Below are positions 34,901 to 46,197 of a stretch of DNA of 64,000 bases, piece by piece. Location of the stretch: the NCBI RefSeq assembly GCF_905220565.1, contig NC_059402.1, positions 8,991,501 to 9,055,500 on the forward strand, in the 5' to 3' direction. The first letter of the stretch is position 1, and every line of letters begins with the position of its first letter. A program made the position numbers and the translations under genes. The stretch comes from Melitaea cinxia. Taxonomy: Eukaryota; Arthropoda; Insecta; Lepidoptera; Nymphalidae. The notes beneath the pieces were generated by a model that worked only from the letters and a program-made list of their open reading frames with translations, was not told where the DNA came from and did no database searches.

Positions 34901-35645
34901 TATCACCCCCTTAAAAGCTTAATCTTTATTTCTAAATAGTTTAAAGTGCAGTATTGCTCATTTCAATATTTATCTAATTTTGGTTTCTGCTTATTTAACA
35001 AAATTAACGATGATAGTTTGTTGTTGTTTTTTTTTTTAAAGCAGTTCCATATATTACTCAATATTGTTTTAAAACTAGTATTTCCCCCTAAAAAGATAAA
35101 CGTCTATTTTTTTATTATATATTAAGCTTTTAATTGATTTGAAGGTTTTAATTAGTATAGGACATATGTCATGTGCATATGTGTAAAAGTGCCTAAATAA
35201 AGAAATAAAAAAAATAAGTTACGAAATAAACTTCAAGCTTCTGTTTTCTTTTTAGTTTTGACTAATAAATATAATTTTTTTATTAGCTTTTATGTAGAAC
35301 TGCTATAGCACTAGAACAAGAAAAAGTCATTGAGAGCAATATAAAAGATATACAAGATCTAAAATCTCAACTGGAGTTAACAAAAGAAAATGTTGACAAA
35401 CTTCAAAAAGAACTTGAGACTCTTAAGGAAAAGTGTGACAACAATGAAAAAGCCCTTAAAGATCGTGATGAAACAATAAAGAATAATAATATGGGTAATA
35501 CCTAACTTTTAGCATAAATGAATTGCAACATTTAAATTTTCATTTTCCACTATTAGTTTACTCTTTTCCTATATATATTTACACATTTTATATTTATTTT
35601 CATACACATTTTTTTAAACTTGTGCCAGAAATTGATCAAAGTTGG

Positions 35646-35728
<83 letters not shown>

Positions 35729-37196
35729 ATTTTTTTTAATTCTTGCTACATTTTAGTGATCCAGTGGCTTCACAAAAAAATAGAAGAAAATACGGCGACA
35801 GATAACATACAAAATAAAGGGATAACACCTCTTCAAAGTAGCAGCTCAACGCCTTATTGTCGAACAAAAAATAACAAAAATTTATCTCAAAATACAGATG
35901 AGTCCATCAATTTCTATGCAACATCTAAACTGTAATTATAATTTCTATCATGTTTTAATTATTTTTATGTAAACCTTTAGAAATGACGATATATTATATG
36001 TTTGTTTGTAGTTCATAAAATTTAAAGCAACTCAAATAGAATGTAATAATCCATATTTAAAAAAAGTACTTATAGTTATGTAACTGAAATTTTAGTGTTT
36101 TTAATCACAAATAATAGCCTAAATATCTTTTTTTTCAGGTCGAGTTTTGATGACAGTTCTCCACTTTCTCCTCAAAGTAGAAAAGGCATAGATCCAAAAT
36201 ATTTAGAACCTGCAACAGATGAAAACAAAGTACTATGTAAAGGTAAATTTTTAATATAGCTGTTGCAAATTATTTATTTCATATTTTATCATAAATCAAT
36301 TTCAATAATATCTTATTTCTTTTTACCTCTGCAGAGGAAAATTTAAAAATGCTCATATAGGCAGCTATTATTTTATGGTCAAAAATTTTAAAAACAAAAT
36401 TTAAGCCCCCATTATTCTCCCATCTAGTGGAATTTCTAATGTCTGTTTAAAAGTAAATAGTAATAGTTACAGAGGTATATTTTAATTTTCACTTTTATTT
36501 TATTACGCGACATTAAACTGTTTGTATGTTTGAGCTTCTTTTAATAAATGTGAAATATTTGTGTTGCTCGCAAACGAAAAATAAACAGCTTTAATTTCAT
36601 CGACAAGTTATACAACGTAGGTAGACAAAAAAATTGTCAAGTAAATACGCATTATTAGAGGTAACTAAAAATGTACTTACTTGTCAGATCTCGATCAAAA
36701 TTAAATGAGACCACACGACAAGCCCCAGTTTTAGATTAAAAAGAGAATCATCGAAATCGGTATACATAGTAAAAAGCTATGAGGTATATAACACATAAAA
36801 AATACAGTCGAATTGAGAACCTCCTCCTTTTTTGAAGTCAGTTAAAAATCCTGGTAATTTGTTTTTAGCAAACAAACTTTATCTTTCAATATAAATAATT
36901 TATAATTTACTTACACACTCTTTTTTTTACGTATTTGTTTAATGTTAATAGAATATATTTGATAAAATACTACTTACAATTAGCCTAATGCGTCTATACC
37001 TAGATTAAATGAGACATTTCATAATTTAAGAATTTCAATATTTTTAGATATTTCAAAGCCTGGGTCAACAAGTTCTCTCAATAAAAAGGGAAAGGAAAAC
37101 AAATGCATGGAATTGCCAAAAGTAGATTACAGGGAAAAGAAGTCTTCCAGGGCGACTACGTATCGAGCTACACCAGTCTCAGCATATTTCCCTTAA
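28992..37196 (+). CDS. Sas-6: SAS-6, centriole cartwheel assembly protein
   Basis: 596-residue structural protein that self-assembles into the nine-fold cartwheel at the start of centriole duplication. Twelve exons with consistent phase: 28992-29108, 29191-29354, 29439-29595, 30052-30237, 31206-31363, 31829-31988, 33144-33212, 33347-33490, 35287-35494, 35757-35931, 36139-36242 and 37048-37196. The N-terminal globular domain (about residues 1-145) carries CDYEDLKKQQGLLIDFDNFP and EHNEFRRLIHLSLK, diagnostic of the SAS-6 head. Residues about 150-460 are a long coiled coil rich in Glu, Lys, Asn and Gln. The short NMVIQWLHKKI motif at the end of the coil is also conserved. The C-terminal tail is Ser-rich and probably disordered. 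Length lies between fly and human proteins. AATAAA at 37233-37238 is a fitting poly(A) signal. Introns 6, 8 and 9 hold repeats. Confidence 0.96.
32022..32245 (+). mobile_element. Small inverted-repeat element carrying a 5S-rRNA-like unit
   Basis: AGTGAAACTTCTTT at 32022-32035 is repeated inverted and perfect at 32232-32245, extended by (A)GGC/GCC. The 224-bp unit lies in Sas-6 intron 6 and contains the 5S-like sequence listed separately. No target duplication is evident. Confidence 0.75.
32077..32198 (+). ncRNA. 5S rRNA-like sequence
   Basis: Strong match to insect 5S rRNA from CCCATACCTCGTTGAATAC to TGGGAACACCG, including CGTCTGATCACCGAAGTTAA (A-box region) and TACTTGGATGGGTGACCGCC (C box). 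A T run at 32210-32219 could end Pol III transcription. The 5' (TAAACGCCC) and 3' (TATGACGGGAAAGCC) ends do not pair as in true 5S helix I, so this is a 5S-derived sequence rather than a normal 5S gene. Confidence 0.8.
32600..32616 (+). repeat. Left 17-bp target duplication
   Basis: AAGCAATAAGTGATAAA, perfectly repeated at 33074-33090. Confidence 0.9.
32617..33073 (-). mobile_element. 457-bp retroposon-like insert with tRNA-like core
   Basis: Bounded by the 17-bp duplications. On minus it contains TAGCTCGGTGG (A box, 32836-32826) and GGTTCAAATCC (B box, 32790-32780) with tRNA-like spacing, about 240 bp from its 5' end. The other end has a perfect 7-bp hairpin ACCGAGC-CTA-GCTCGGT (32628-32644). 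Poly-T and poly-A tracts are internal. It lies in Sas-6 intron 6. It is SINE-like by boxes and duplication, but the promoter is not at the 5' edge. Confidence 0.75.
33074..33090 (+). repeat. Right 17-bp target duplication
   Basis: Identical to 32600-32616. Confidence 0.9.
33536..34910. mobile_element. TTAA-flanked inverted-repeat element
   Basis: TTAA at 33532-33535 and 34911-34914 flank a 1.38-kb insert in Sas-6 intron 8. The ends read AGGGGCTGATAGACGTGCGA and, inverted, GGGGGTGATAGACGTGCGA, with patchy similarity further in (GCTCGACG, GTGACACAC). TTAA duplication is typical of piggyBac-type elements, but the terminal bases are not the usual CCC. No transposase ORF. A GAAGTCGGCT-end repeat (34434-34716) is nested inside. 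Confidence 0.72.
34434..34716 (+). repeat. GAAGTCGGTT-end family, nested copy
   Basis: TGTGTTTGCTCGCAAACAA at the start, GGAAGTCGGCTAAAA at the end. Inserted within the TTAA-flanked element. Confidence 0.75.
35648..35722. repeat. (TA)n microsatellite in a Sas-6 intron
   Basis: About 75 bp of almost perfect TA dinucleotides in intron 9, 35 bp upstream of exon 10. It creates spurious Ile-Tyr reading frames. Confidence 0.95.
36561..36848 (+). repeat. GAAGTCGGTT-end family in a Sas-6 intron
   Basis: GTGTTGCTCGCAAACGAAAA start; end GAACCTCCTCC...GAAGTCAGTTAAAA. Lies in intron 11. Confidence 0.72.
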
Positions 37197-37399
37197 AAGA
37201 AATTATAAATATTGTAATTTAATTTTTAATGTAATAAATTGTAATTAATATATTCTAACTGATTTTTTCTTGATCTAATTAAGTTTTTTTTTTTTTTTAG
37301 TATCATTAAGTAAGTTCTAGATTAATATAATGTTTTAATAATGTAAACTTTTGTTCTATAAATATCACAAAAAAAAATCGACCGTCTTATGTCTACAAG

Positions 37400-38020
37400 A
37401 AATATTAAGTGTTCAGATAGGCAGATAACTTTCGGGAGTGATTTACAAAAGGCAGATGCGTCTTTACCTATAGTGCAGGGTGTGCGGCGCACACTGTCGC
37501 CGGGTCTAAGGGGGCGCCGGTTCAAGTGTCTGGTAGACCAGGAACTGTTCAACGCCAATAGCGATAATAATTATAACATCGTTACAGACGGCAGCAAGAT
37601 TGAGAGCAAGGTGGGGCGGCGTTATCCGTATGGAACGGCGCTGCCGAAGCCACAACCCTCAAGCTTGGATTGCCGTCCTATTGCACGGTCTACAAGGCCT
37701 AACTCCTGGCGATATGCCGGGCGGCGCGAATGGCCGCCGACGACTTGGCCGGATCAGTTGGATTATATTCCGACTCCTCGTCGGCACTGCTCACCTTAAA
37801 AAATTAAAAAGCCCTCCATCCCCTGGCCGTTGAGGCGCGGGAACATCTGTAGAGGGCTTTGCTCCAAGGCAAACGTGTCAGTTGCACTGGATCAAAGCCC
37901 ACGCAGGACTAGAGGGGAATGAGCGTGCCGACCATCTGGCCAAGGAGGCTGCGCTGAAGCTTAAACGCGCTTTCGATTACGACAGTTGCCCGGTTTCATT
38001 CACCAAGCGGAAAGATAAGT
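37400..38020 (+). pseudogene. Fossil LINE RNase H domain (R1-like), frameshifted
   Basis: In shifting frames it reads NIVTDGSKIESKVG, AALSVWNGAAEATTLKLGLP, YCTVYKAEL, LYSDSSSALL and HWIKAHAGLEGNERADHLAK. These are the RNase H motifs, in order, of an R1/I-type LINE polyprotein. At least one frameshift follows KVG (about 37613) and stops are present. The block is clearly GC-richer than its surroundings. Confidence 0.75.
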
Positions 38021-38365
38021 AAAAGTAAGTAAGTAAAAGATAAGTAATAAGTATGCAGAATGAAAGTGCGAGAACTGGTATGAATGAGTAGTTTAAGCAC
38101 AGACTCCGACCTCATGTCGGAGGTATTATAAAAAAAATAAACACCTCCAAAGATGCGTCGCTCGCGGTATGGGCGTTCTCAAAGACCCTGCGCCCGTGTT
38201 ACGGCCGATGCCGGGCGCGCGTTAGCAATGCAAAGCGAGCACCCACAAGTTGCGTCTACCTATTCTACACAATAGCTTTTGTTTCAACGTTAAATCAGCC
38301 TTAAAACTTTTTTATTTTATTTTTTGTTAGATTTGTGTTGATTGATATGTGTCATATCTTTCTTC

Positions 38366-38568
38366 TCTATTATATATAATTCCAGTGTCACGATGTTTGG
38401 CCGCGATGAACTCCGAAACTACTGAACCGATTTCAATGAAATTTGGCACAGATGTGTAACTTTGTCTAACTTGAAAGATTGAGGATATATAGATAATTTA
38501 TTTCGATATACACAATTATTATACTGAATAAAAAAATAAGGCAGTGCGAAGTTCGCCAGGTCAGCTAG
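38366..38568 (+). mobile_element. Helitron-like element, GTTCGCCAGGTCAGCTAG subfamily
   Basis: 3' end AGTTCGCCAGGTCAGCTAG before T, with CGCGATGAACTCCGAAACTAC near the start. Related to 52901-53083. The 5' edge is approximate. Confidence 0.65.
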
Positions 38569-38695
38569 TAATAAATAATTAGCAATACCAGTGCGAATAA
38601 TTCTCACTATATAAGTATAATAATTATCACTTTACAAAATTACAAAAATTATTTTAGTTAATATTTTAGTTGTGGAGACCGGTAGAGCAAGCAAA

Positions 38696-39016
38696 CTATA
38701 CAAATAAATAAAATTGGAGTGTCTGTTTGTAATATAAAAATAACCGCTTTTTACTAAATAGATGATATAGATGTATACACGGTACATATACTAAAATCAC
38801 ATTTTTTACAATTTTTTCTGCCTGTCCATCGGTCTGTCTGTTTGTTCCGGCTAATCTCTGAAACGGCTGGACCAAATTTGATGGGAGTTTCACTGGTAGA
38901 TAGCTGATGTAGTAAGAGGAGTAATTTAGGCTACTTCTATTTTAGAAATTGATTTATTTTATATGAGCAATAACTTTTGTAAAATTCCACGCGGACAAAG
39001 TCGTAGGCACAGCTAG
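38696..39016 (+). mobile_element. Helitron-like element, TTGTTCCGGCTAATC subfamily
   Basis: Nearly collinear with 54185-54505: AATTGGAGTGTCTGTTTGTA, TGTTCCGGCTAATCTCTGAA, end GCACAGCTAG|T. The initial T of TC is mutated. Confidence 0.72.
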
Positions 39017-39170
39017 TTATCTATAAAATGATATATGTATGTGGAGTAATAACCTTTGGCGTATTAATATATATAATAATAGTTCAAGCTGCAACTATTT
39101 CTCTGAACCTATATTAATTTACATCGATAGTACTTTTAGTTGCCTATACTTAGTTTATTATTTATTTAAG

Positions 39171-41189
39171 ATGTCTGATGGCGATAGAAGAAAGAAACTT
39201 TCTGGTGCACAAAGCCGAAAAAGAAAGCTGAAGAAGGGAGAATCTCTGAAAAAGAATACAAGTTCTATTGAAAGGTTTATTGTTCGACCCGGTCCATTTT
39301 CCGACGAACACCTGGAGATACAGACATATGAAAACCAAGATAATTCTACAGCAGAACTCATCTCGTCAACGCCACTGCCGCTGCTGCCTTCGTCTGATAG
39401 TCGAAGAAGACGAAGAACCTCCTTGTGCCGAAGCGTCTCCGAAGAATACACTTCGAGAAGATATAATGAATAATCTCACGTTATGGCCACAGGTGTTATC
39501 GGATAAAGAGAGGATATTTTTGATGGAGCGTGGGCCAGTACAGATAAAATTGGGTTCATATCCTTTGAATAGTTCGAAAAGACCTTTTTCAAATGCTTAA
39601 TATTCTAAAAAGATGTTAAACAATGAAACTGTTTCAAGAATTTGAAGATTTTGTTTATTGTTTTTATTGTAAACTTTTTTCATGCGGATGTGACTTGCAC
39701 CAAAATGAAATTGAATGAGAAAAAAAAAAACGTTGGATTGCAGTAGTCGAACGAATAATTAACATAATTCATTTTTTAGCTAGGCAATGTCTGGCTTTTC
39801 GGGGAAAATCTGAAAAACTTTACTACTAACTTTTTAAAGCTGGTTGAATATACCTCTAATTTTGATTATTTGCTTGCGGAACACATTGCCCTTATTCAAA
39901 AATCCGAGTCACGCCGAACTCATTATCTTGGCCATAATATTCAGAATGAATATAATACAATTATTACAATTATTTTGTTAGATTTTTTAAAATTCAAATG
40001 AAATTGATATAAAGATATGCGTGGTCAAGGTTAAAATAATGGTGCAAACGTGAAAGGGAAAAATATACAAAAACGAATTTTAGATTAAAACCCGCGCGCA
40101 TTTTATGTACCTTGTGCGACACACCGCCTAAGTTTGGTAGTGAATGACGCAGCTAAAAGTTTATTAGAAATTGTATATTTCTTTTCAATTGTGCAAGAAA
40201 TTTATGTTTTTTTTTTCTGCGTCAACAGCACGTTGGCAAATACTTGCTAAAGAAGTGCCAACTTTAAGTCTAAAACCACTCTCAAATGCTTGATGGCAAA
40301 GCAAGATGAGCAAAGATTCGGAGCCAAGAAATGTGGCAAAATCATTACCGCCAAAAATTAAGTCATTTAAATTCATTTGCTCTCTGCTTATTTGGTTTGA
40401 AATTTTAAGCAAGACAAATGTAGCAAGTCACTTCAAAAGTCAGACGTTGTATTGTCAGAAGCGGTGAAAATGATTGACAATGCAAAAATAAGTTTGTCTG
40501 AATTCCGTAATGAGTCCGCTTTTGAAGAGCTTCTTAACAGCGGAAGAAGTCGAGGCAATAACAGAATTTCCCACACCTACACGCCCTTGTGCTCGTAAAA
40601 GGTTTTCTAATTATGAGGTGGAGGATGAACCGATAAAAGACGCGAAAATACATTTTAAAGTAATTTTTTACTACTATTTATTAGACACCGCAATTACTAA
40701 GTTCGACGAACGGTTCGATTTTTTGAATCAAAATAATGTAATTTTTTCATTTCTTCAAAAATTGAAACACTGGAAGGATTTGGACTCGGATAAAAAAAAG
40801 CACATTGTTCTAATTTAGAAAATAAACTTTGCCATGCTGGCTCTTCAGATGCGAAAAAAATTTCGAGCTCTTTTTTTATGTTAATTGATGATTCCACTAC
40901 GCCATTTGATATTTTAAATTAATTGTTTACGAATAAATTAATTTTAGTATTCCCAAATCTGTCCACAGCACCGAGGATTTACCTAACACTTCCAGTCACT
41001 GTACCACACAGCGAAAGATCACTTTCTAAACTAAAAATAAATAAAAATTATCTTAGATCAACATTGTCACAAATTACATTGACAAACTTATCGTTAATAA
41101 GTATTAAACATAAAATCAAAATTGAAGTCAGTGACATTGTTAAAGATTTTGCTAATGCAGAAGCTAGTGAAAAGGTTACTTCTAGGTAA
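39171..41189 (+). pseudogene. ZMYM1/hAT-like transposase, decayed
   Basis: Starts MSDGDRRKKLSGAQSRKRK (39171) as in ZMYM1-type hAT proteins. After a frameshift (about 39380-39460) it continues NNLTLWPQVLSDKERIFLME. Later pieces include FFSASTARWQILAKEVPTLS (about 40207), SLSEFRNESAFEEL (about 40493), a stretch at 40510-40818, and the hAT dimerisation region FPNLSTAPRIYLTLPVTVPHSERSLSKLK at 40950-41040. Multiple frameshifts, stops and a missing central part make it a fossil. Terminal repeats were not found. Confidence 0.75.
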
Positions 41190-41679
41190 GCGTGCTCCAT
41201 CTTAGACCGCATTGTCACCATCAGGTGAAATTGTGGTCAAACGCAAGCCTATCACTGTATAAAAAAAAAAGAAGCACGAAAAGTAACTTTTTTGTAAATA
41301 CATGTGTGTGTATTTGTGTGTGCCAGCGTCATGTAATATGTTTTTAATTAAATATTTTTAAAAGAACTACAAGGTTGTGATTTTTTATTATCGTAACCCC
41401 CTTCTTCCTAAGAAACACTTTTTGCTTCCCGACATCATTAAAAATTGCATTTTTTGCACCCGAATTTCCATTTGAAAATATAACTATAAGTATTCCATTT
41501 TGAGCCCGCGCCTACTAGAGGGCGCTAGGGTACTGGTTGCACACGGGCGCCACAAGGGATAGAGCCGCCTCTGACAAAAAGCGCTCACGCGTGAAGATGG
41601 CGTCATCGAATTTTAAACACTAAAGTATTTCGACGATCAGGAGGCGTAATTGCTATGATTTATTAATTAATTTGGCCTG

Positions 41680-42000
41680 TGAAATCCCACAGCTTGGCGT
41701 AAGTGAAAGATCTCCATATAGGAGCAGGGTCAAAGCTAAAACTCCTGCATTGCGGTTTGGAGGATATATTTTCTATAAGTTACGATAACTATATTGCTAC
41801 GATAAAAACTAGGACCGATAATAATAAATAAACGCCTCGCACTCAACAGTAGGATTTGCCTCCTGTACCTGGAAACAACATACCTACAAAAGCGCAAAAA
41901 ACCACAGCAGACACCTGTATGTCCTTCTCAAATGATTTCTATGAGTATCGAACCCGTGCCCGCGACCATCAGCGCAACTCTAGTAAATCCTAATGGGGGC
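41680..42000 (-). repeat. Degraded SINE of the tRNA-derived family
   Basis: Keeps the order of the family in diverged form: GGAGCAGGGTCAAAGCTAAA, GGATATATTTTCTATAAG, CACCTGTATGTCC and a B-box-like GAGTATCGAACCCGTG near 41942. No duplication identified. Confidence 0.5.
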
Positions 42001-42353
42001 CGATGAGAGTGAGACATTTATTGACTGATTATACCTTGCAAGTTCATGCCTGATAATGAGTTATATACATAAAGACGAAAGTTAAAAAAGCATGTAAGCT
42101 ATATTTTAGCTCTTGTGTAATATTTTCTTAAATTTAACTTTTTACGATTTCTTCAATAAGAGTGAGTTGAGAAAGAGATGAAAAAAATTATTAAATAATG
42201 CAGTTTTGTGCGCAAGCGAAAACCATTTCACTTACCTAGGTTTATTGGGTATACTGACAATGAAGATTTTTGATTGTCTTTAGAATCGTTGTGATTTGAA
42301 ATTCGATGAAACGAAAAGGCGCAGGCGTCACGATAAAGAAACAAACACATAAA

Positions 42354-42586
42354 TCGACTGTCCCTACGTATAATATCGAAATTGAAAAAAGGCACTTTAC
42401 ATTTTTTACGCTGAATGGTTTAAGTACCTATCGATAATGAGTATAAATTCATGAAAAATGTGATTTTATGTGTATTTTATAGCATTTTCTCTTTTTTTCT
42501 TTGAAAATATATATAAAAAGTAGTTTTTTCATCCAATAAAAAAATAGAAAATTTTCAGTTTCGATACTGTACGTAGGGACAGTCGA
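42354..42586. mobile_element. Fold-back/MITE-like element with 35-bp inverted repeats
   Basis: 42354-42388 and 42552-42586 are inverted copies with 3 mismatches in 35 (TCGACTGTCCCTACGTA core). The 163-bp spacer is AT-rich without ORF. Confidence 0.75.
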
Positions 42587-43024
42587 AATGTAAAAAATGG
42601 TTAAAAAAATCTCTCGTCGGCTATTTTCCAGAAGTTTCACCTCTGCCGTGTGTGCGTGTGTGTGTCACACACGTCACACGCTTTTTTTGGGATACCGTGA
42701 GAATTTATTTCTAGATTGCATCATTGTATGATTGTAAGCTGTACTGCTGTAGCTCTTTTCCAGATTGCACGTTATATATTTTTAATGTAATTTTAAGTAT
42801 GGCAATTATGCAATTGTGGGTCGAGCTTTTTCCCACTATTTTCTGCGTCAAATTTAAACATTTTGACACTCGAGTTTTTCATCAAAAACAAGTCGTTATA
42901 ATTATCTTTGAAACGAGTTTAATCAAGTTACAAGTGTAAACTGATAATCGTATTGATTACTTTTGTGTTACTATAAACATATAAATTTTTTTAAAATTGC
43001 TTACTGAGCATCGTTTTTATTAAA

Positions 43025-45991
43025 ATGTGGAATGGTATGCTATTGCATTACTTTTTGTTACTATATGTGTGATGTGATTGTTAATAAACATATAAATTTT
43101 TAGATCAATCTATCGCTGGCGGTGGATTTTTAAATTCACCAAATCAATTTGGAAATGTTACTACACCAAATCAGAAAGCGGTATGTATTAATTTTTAAAA
43201 ATTCAATCTTATATTGTGAAGTAAATAGAACTATAATATATAAAAATATATTTTTCAGGGTAGAAGAGCTTCAAGAACTGCTCCAATTGTAGTAAAACAA
43301 GCCTTACATTGTGGAGATGATGGTGTTAAGATTTGGGGAACAGATATACAGATTGTGTCTATAGTTGCTCGCGTGAGGAATATCAAGGTCCAAAGCACTA
43401 AAATAACGTACACAATACAAGATATCACAGGAAGGATGAGGGCTGTTTTGTGGTTAGACCAGGAGTCCATGGATGAAGATTCTGTATGTATTTCTCTATT
43501 TTATGATTTTAAACTTAATAATTTCTATACAATAGTTATCACAAATTGATAAGATTTATTTTTTGTTGATACAATGTAGAAGTAGGATTGTGTTTCTAAA
43601 ATTCATTTATTTTACAGGATCAATCTTCACCAAAAATTGAAGTTAATGATTATATACAAGTTTTTGGAAATGTAAAAACTAATCAAGGAAAAAAAGTTGT
43701 TATGGCTTTCAAAATAATGCCTATAACTGATGTCAATGCTATTACATTCCATTATTTGCAATGCATCAACAATAAGTTAAAGATGGAAGCAGATTCTAAG
43801 AAGGTATGTTATTATGTGGCAAAAACTAGAAGCTTTTTAAATCATTCACCTCTCTTTGTTGGTACTAGTCTACCTACATTTCTCGTTATGAAAAAATAAA
43901 AATAAAAATACATGAAAACCCACTATGCAATTCCTCATTAAAATGTGCTATACTTAAAAATATAGAGGATTGGCGGTACCCTGCGCGTGTTGCTTACCAA
44001 CTCCAAAATCTTTGTGGGCTCATGCACAACACTGCTGAAGATCATGACATGATGAAATGCATAGTTTACAATTCTATAAAGGACATACAGACAAACATTC
44101 ATTTATATATAATATATGTGTATAGATGGATGTCACATTATGATATTGACTTAGTTTTACAAAAGTCCCTTCTTTCCATTTTTGGATTAATTTGTATGTA
44201 ATCAAAAGTTCATTCTGTTATTGTTATGATGTACTGCTGCTGCTTCAGACTGTAACATTTCCGCTGCTGGGCTTAAGTCTCTTTCCCCATGTAGGAGAGG
44301 GATCAGAGCTTAATCAACCACACTGCTCCAATGTGGGTTGGCGGATGTGATGTTTTGTTAAATTATGTTTTAGTAGCTGTGCCCACGACTTCATCCGTGT
44401 GGTATATTGAATTTGGACAGCATTTTTTTGGATATATCTTTTGGTTTATTTTGGACATCAGAATAGTTCTTACATTTTGCCTCTTGTTGCAAACTTATAA
44501 AAATTCACATAAACCTTAAATATTTCGATACCAACTTTCATCTTCTATTCCCTATTGTTATTTTAAACCCTTGAGGGTAAAACTTTTACAAACTTTGAAT
44601 GTCATGTTTACTGTTTTCTATATGATAATCTTTGCCACACAGCTGTAATCATCCCTTGCAATGTCTTTTATTTCCTTCTTCGTATACTTTGATACTTACT
44701 TAAAAGTTTCTTTCCACAACCAAAGCTATTGGACAATCTAAAATATTTTCATATCTATAATAGTATTCAAACCTCATATAATACTATTTATAAATCTTAT
44801 GCTGTATCTTGTATCATGTTTGATTAGATTAGTAGTTTTTTATGAATTTGTATTTATATGTAATTTATCTGACTATGATTGTTATAATAAATAAAGCAAA
44901 CATGTCCATGCAAAATCATTTTTGCACAAAAACAAAACTTTATAAACAAAGTTCAAAATAATTTTATATTTTTCACCAAACAACATCTTGTTTCAAAATG
45001 TAAATATTTATGTTGTATTTAAATGTTTTGTATTTTATATAATGAAGGTGACTTATATTCATCAAAAAAACAGTTAAATTGTGAAATTTACTACTCTACT
45101 ATTAGTCTTATATTCATGTATAATTTGCAGGAGAAAACCAATGGAAGTTCTTCATTTACAAGTGCATTGCCAGCAAATTCTATGGTTAACATGGATAATG
45201 CTTCAATAAATGGATTAAATGCTAGACAAATGATGGTCTACAATAACATAAGAGCTTCTACACTCGAACAAGGCATTAACAAACAGGACATTTATGCTAG
45301 CTTAAAAGATCGGATGTCCAATGTTGAATTTGAGTATGTATAACGCATTCAGTCTGTAACATCCCACTACTAGGCATAGGCCTCTTTCTTCATGCAGGAA
45401 CATTGGAGCCTAATCCACCATGTTGCCCCACTGCTGGTTGGTGGATATGTTCTCTACTGAGTAATGATTTCTATAAGGTATGATAACAACTGGGGCTGAT
45501 GGCTTAACATGCTCTCCAAAGTACGGTGGGGAGAACCACAAGAACAGATATCCAAACCGGAAAGAAATATTTGTACAAATCAGAATGGGAATCAAACCTG
45601 CAAACAGTCTGTGTTTTAGGCGACTACTAGCACCACTCCACCAAAGCAATCAAATTGTTATAATTATCATCTATACTAATATTATAAAGCCTACGTTTGT
45701 TAGTTTGAACTCACTAATTTCAGAAACTACTGGTTTAAATTGAAAAATATTTTTTTTGTTATTCCAATTATCACGAAACGCTATAGGCTATATAATATTG
45801 TAAATTTTTTTTCTTAGAGAAACTCGGGTCAACCGCTGCACAGCTAATTTCATTACAAAAATAAGCTAGCTTTATATTTTCTAATTTGTTACTTTGTTAC
45901 TTTTAGAAAAATCTTGCAATGGATGTGGAACGAAGGACATATATATTCAACAATTGATGAAGAACATTTTCGTGTTACTGATGCTTCCTAA
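43025..45991 (+). CDS. RPA2: Replication protein A 32-kDa subunit
   Basis: 261-residue middle subunit of the RPA heterotrimer, which coats single-stranded DNA in replication, repair and checkpoint signalling. Six exons in phase: 43025-43034 (only ATGTGGAATG), 43104-43180, 43259-43483, 43618-43803, 45131-45333 and 45907-45991. The N-terminus MWNDQSIAGGGFLNSPNQFG is the Gly/Ser-rich phosphorylatable type. The OB fold spans about 45-170 (IQIVSIVARVRNIKVQSTKI, YTIQDITGRMRAVLWLD). The C-terminal winged helix (about 195-261) contains GINKQDIYASLKDRMSNVEF and ends EGHIYSTIDEEHFRVTDAS, typical of RPA2. AATAAA at 46023-46028 lies 32 bp past the stop. Introns 4 and 5 hold SINE pieces and a Helitron. 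The gene is convergent with boca. Confidence 0.95.
44240..44348 (-). repeat. 3' part of a SINE/RTE tail in an RPA2 intron
   Basis: On minus it reads GCGGAAATGTTACAGTCTGA after CATGGGGAAAGAGACTTAAG, the shared SINE/RTE tail. 5'-truncated. Confidence 0.65.
45346..45655 (-). mobile_element. tRNA-derived SINE in an RPA2 intron
   Basis: On minus: B-box-like AGGTTTGATTCCC (about 45600), then the GAGCATGTTAAGCCATCAGC body and the tail GGGATGTTACAGACTGAATG. It lies in intron 5, 13 bp after exon 5. Confidence 0.75.
45670..45847 (+). mobile_element. Helitron-like element in an RPA2 intron
   Basis: A|TCTATACTAATATTATAAAG start and CGCTGCACAGCTAA|T end; CTAA fits the CTRR rule. 178 bp, no ORF. Confidence 0.75.
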
Positions 45992-46197
45992 TCAATACAC
46001 GATCCAACTTGTTACTATAAGAAATAAAATTTTGTAAAAAAAAAAAATAAAAGTCTGTCAACATTGTTTCACATCTTTAATTCACAAAAATAAAAAGGTT
46101 ATCTCTTTATTTACAGTATATAATGTGTTATCTTATTTATAGATTTAGAATATACAAATGTAATTATTTTCTGTACTCAGTGCATTCATATTCAGAT

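Noticed and set aside
35523..35935. Long Ile-Tyr open frames
   Set aside because: They are translations of the (TA)n tract. The real coding part is Sas-6 exon 10 (35757-35931).
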